Part shown: positions 61,901 to 64,000 of the stretch, piece by piece
Layout: each line of letters begins with the position of its first letter
Numbering within the stretch: position 1 is the stretch's first letter
Assembly: GCA_963663145.1 (NCBI GenBank)
Contig: OY760134.1
Location: 2,666,001 to 2,730,000 of the forward strand
Source of the DNA: Azotimanducus sp963663145
Lineage (GTDB): Bacteria; Pseudomonadota; Gammaproteobacteria; Pseudomonadales; Azotimanducaceae
Direction of reading: 5' to 3'
Length of the DNA stretch: 64,000 nt
Made by a program: the position numbers and the translations under genes
The notes under the pieces: generated by a model
The model's database searches: none
Told to the model about the DNA's origin: nothing
What the model saw: the letters and a program-made list of their open reading frames with translations, nothing else

Positions 61901-63104
61901 TCCGCGCTTCGACATCCTTGTCGTGGGCGGTGGCTTGGTCGGCGCCGCGGCCGCCCTTGGCTTGCTGCGAGGGGGCTATTCCGTCGGGTTGCTGGAGCGC
62001 TCCGAGCCGAAGGCAATCAAGGGTCGGCTGGGGTTCGATCCACGCATGCTGGCGCTCGCCCCCAAGTGGAAGGCCTTCCTTGAAGCGCTGGGCGAAGAGA
62101 CGTGGAACCAGCAGGGAGAATTTGAAACGCTTCTGGCATGGGAAGAATTGGGCACGGCCGAGGTTTCCTTCAGTGCCGAGGAAGCCGGGCGCGCTCAGCT
62201 CGGCTACATGGCCTCCATGAGCGCCTTGCAAACCCGCCTTTGGAAGCAGGTGCTGGCCTCTGACATCGAAGTGTTCCTCGCTCAAGACATTGAGGATATC
62301 AATGTGGGTGTTGATCGAGTGACCTTGAGCGGCACGACACGAATCGAAGCGCACCTGCTGATCGGCGCCGATGGCGCTAGTTCGCGCGTCCGAGACCTCT
62401 TAGGGCTCGAACCTCAAATTCGTCCCACCGGCCAGTCGGCCATCGTCACTGTCGCCGAAGTCAGCGAACACCACGCCAACACGGCCTATCAGCGGTTCCT
62501 TCAGGATGGCCCACTCGCCCTCCTTCCCCTCGATGCCGAGGATGATCAGCACTTGGTGTCGATCGTCTGGTCCCAGTCTTCTGGAGAAGCCGAGCGACGG
62601 GCGGCACTCGATGAAGCTGCCTTTTGCGAGGAACTCTCCACGGCGAGCGAATGCAGGCTTGGAAAAGTCCTTCGCTGCGATGACCGCTACAAGCTCCCGC
62701 TCGAACAACAGGTCACCGAGAGTTTTGCACCCGGGTCTCGCACCCTACTGCTCGGCGACTCGGCACGGGTGATTCATCCGCTGGCGGGACAAGGCGCGAA
62801 TCTCGGGCTCGAAGATGTCGAAGCGCTGCTGAATGTCCTCACGTCTCGTCCCGACGACCCGGGCCTTGACAATATTTGGCGGCACTTCAATCAGACCCGT
62901 CTCATCCGCTCCAAGTCCATGGTGACCGCCATGGAAGTCTTCCGTCGTGTCTATGCAGTCAAGGATCCGACCTTCGGCTGGCTCCGAAACCTCGGCGTGC
63001 GCTTCGTTGACCGCACCGATGTCATTAAGCAGATGCTGCTGCGCGAAGCCTTGGGGGAGAGTCTCTTGTTGCGCCTTGCGGAGAGGGCCAAATGGGCGAG
63101 TTGA
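61893..63104 (+). CDS. ubiH: UbiH/UbiF/VisC-family FAD monooxygenase
   Basis: 403 residues. The N-terminal FAD motif is FDILVVGGGLVGAAAALGLL, the middle GD motif ADGASSRVRDLLG, and the second FAD motif LLGDSARVIHPLAGQGANLG followed by LEDVEALLNVL is the family signature. Such enzymes hydroxylate the ubiquinone ring at the inner membrane. The position directly after pepP supports ubiH, though ubiI/VisC cannot be excluded since E. coli has both in this order and only one is seen here. It overlaps both neighbours by several bases. Confidence 0.88.
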   Translation: MADPRFDILVVGGGLVGAAAALGLLRGGYSVGLLERSEPKAIKGRLGFDPRMLALAPKWKAFLEALGEETWNQQGEFETLLAWEELGTAEVSFSAEEAGRAQLGYMASMSALQTRLWKQVLASDIEVFLAQDIEDINVGVDRVTLSGTTRIEAHLLIGADGASSRVRDLLGLEPQIRPTGQSAIVTVAEVSEHHANTAYQRFLQDGPLALLPLDAEDDQHLVSIVWSQSSGEAERRAALDEAAFCEELSTASECRLGKVLRCDDRYKLPLEQQVTESFAPGSRTLLLGDSARVIHPLAGQGANLGLEDVEALLNVLTSRPDDPGLDNIWRHFNQTRLIRSKSMVTAMEVFRRVYAVKDPTFGWLRNLGVRFVDRTDVIKQMLLREALGESLLLRLAERAKWAS

Positions 63105-64000
63105 AGCGCACACCTCTGTATGAGGTGCAGCGCGACTCCGGCGCCAAACTGGTGCCCTTCGCGGGCTGGGAAATGCCGCTGCACTTTGGTTCGCAGATCG
63201 CCGAACATCAATCGGTGCGCAACGCCGCCGGTGTGTTCGATGTATCGCACATGACGCAGGTGGATGTGACTGGTCAAGACGCCGAGGCCTTGCTGCGCTC
63301 TCTGCTGGTCGGCGATGTGGGTGTCCTTGAAAAAGGCCGCGCGCTCTACAGTCTCGCGCTCAACGAAGCGGCGGGCATATTGGACGACCTGATGGTCTAT
63401 CGCTTGCAAGCGGGATTCAGGGTGGTTTTCAACGCCTCGACGCGCGAGAAGCTGGGGAATTGGATGCAACGCCACGGCAAGCGATTTGGTGCCGAGATTG
63501 ATTTTCGCGACGATCTGGCGATGCTGGCGATCCAAGGTCCCGAGGCAGTCGGCCTCGCGGGAGAGGCGATTGGCGAGCACTTCGCCGAGCTTGGCAAGTT
63601 CTGCGTCGCGCAAACTGGCGAATTGCTGGTCGCGCGCACCGGCTACACCGGCGAAGACGGCGTGGAAATCATGCTGCCCGCCGCGGAATCCATCGACCTG
63701 TGGAAGAAACTCGGTGCTCTGGGCGTTCAGTACTGCGGACTCGGCGCGAGAGACACCTTGCGGCTCGAAGCGGGACTCAATCTCTATGGTCAGGACATGG
63801 ATGAATCGACCCATCCGCTGGAATCCCGGCTCGGCTGGACGGTTGCATGGGACCCTGAAGAACGCGACTTCATTGGCAGAAAGCGCCTAGGGGACATTGC
63901 GGATGCTGGAAGCGAACATGAGCTCAAGGGCATTCGTCTCATGGACAAAGGGATCATGCGCCCCGGTTCGGAAGTGCAGACACCGAGCGGCAAAGGCAGG
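63092..64000 (+). CDS. gcvT: Glycine cleavage system T protein (aminomethyltransferase), 3' end beyond window
   Basis: The ATG at 63092 overlaps the end of the ubiH gene by 13 bases; the frame is open to base 64000 (303 residues visible of about 360). Signatures are LVPFAGWEMPLHFGSQIAEH, AGVFDVSHMTQVDVTG, ARTGYTGEDGVEIMLPAAES and the LGARDTLRLEAGLNLYGQDM region that binds folate. The protein moves the aminomethyl group from the H protein to tetrahydrofolate. The gcvH and gcvP genes would be expected to the right. In E. coli gcvTHP also lies beside the pepP-ubiH-ubiI genes. Confidence 0.94.
   Translation, partial: MGELKRTPLYEVQRDSGAKLVPFAGWEMPLHFGSQIAEHQSVRNAAGVFDVSHMTQVDVTGQDAEALLRSLLVGDVGVLEKGRALYSLALNEAAGILDDLMVYRLQAGFRVVFNASTREKLGNWMQRHGKRFGAEIDFRDDLAMLAIQGPEAVGLAGEAIGEHFAELGKFCVAQTGELLVARTGYTGEDGVEIMLPAAESIDLWKKLGALGVQYCGLGARDTLRLEAGLNLYGQDMDESTHPLESRLGWTVAWDPEERDFIGRKRLGDIADAGSEHELKGIRLMDKGIMRPGSEVQTPSGKGR

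Noticed and set aside
1..64000. CRISPR arrays, tRNA and rRNA genes
   Set aside because: No regularly spaced short repeats and no cloverleaf-type or rRNA-like sequence were seen by reading; a covariance search was not possible.

Overview
The window looks like a chromosomal segment of a GC-rich gammaproteobacterium. The main evidence is the pepP - ubiH-type monooxygenase - gcvT order at the right end, which matches the conserved gammaproteobacterial neighbourhood. A TPP riboswitch with its ribosome-binding site inside the aptamer, and respiratory and fatty-acyl-CoA genes, fit the same picture. Many toxin-antitoxin (TA) loci, decayed genes and insertion sequences (IS) suggest a genome under strong IS and TA turnover, as in host-associated or symbiotic lineages. 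The taxonomic and lifestyle statements are inference.

Layout. 1-3883 (minus strand): a tight operon of a NodT-type outer-membrane efflux lipoprotein, a sterol C-24 methyltransferase and an RND periplasmic adaptor that runs off the left edge. 4012-17518: mostly metabolic genes: CBS protein, alpha/beta hydrolase, sulfite dehydrogenase with its cytochrome, cyclopropane fatty acid synthase, PhyH dioxygenase, nitronate monooxygenase-like protein, a DUF4143 ATPase, a decayed Baeyer-Villiger monooxygenase, an enoyl-CoA hydratase and a eukaryote-like IleRS. 17529-22403: an amber-interrupted sulfotransferase, a GNAT toxin/DUF1778 antitoxin pair enclosed by 106-bp inverted repeats, KDG kinase, and broken hicB and hipBA loci. 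22534-27050: an acyl-CoA activation cluster whose first ligase resembles the steroid side-chain ligases (FadD19 type). 27058-36028: AbiE-type TA, an amber-interrupted AlbA-type regulator, iron alcohol dehydrogenase, PhoX phosphatase and KatG.

36355-52044 is an accessory region. It holds two directly oriented IS1182-like copies enclosing two unknown genes. A run of higBA, a decayed higBA, parDE, hicB, fic and a second hicB follows, then an IS481-like element, orphan HEPN-like and DUF1353 genes, and an IS5-like element with a programmed -1 frameshift signal and a nonsense mutation. 52161-64000 returns to core-type genes: a TPP-riboswitch-controlled TonB-dependent receptor, a second DUF4143 ATPase with a 64-bp palindrome touching its start codon, an operon of dihydroorotase, a metallo-beta-lactamase/M28 peptidase fusion and a crotonase, and pepP-ubiH-gcvT.

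The best candidates for new biology are the bacterial sterol methyltransferase inside an RND efflux operon, possibly for sterol modification and export; the inverted-repeat-bounded TA cassette; the recurring palindromes over start codons of DUF4143 and AbiEi genes; and the hydrolase/peptidase fusion. No tRNA, rRNA or CRISPR array was seen.
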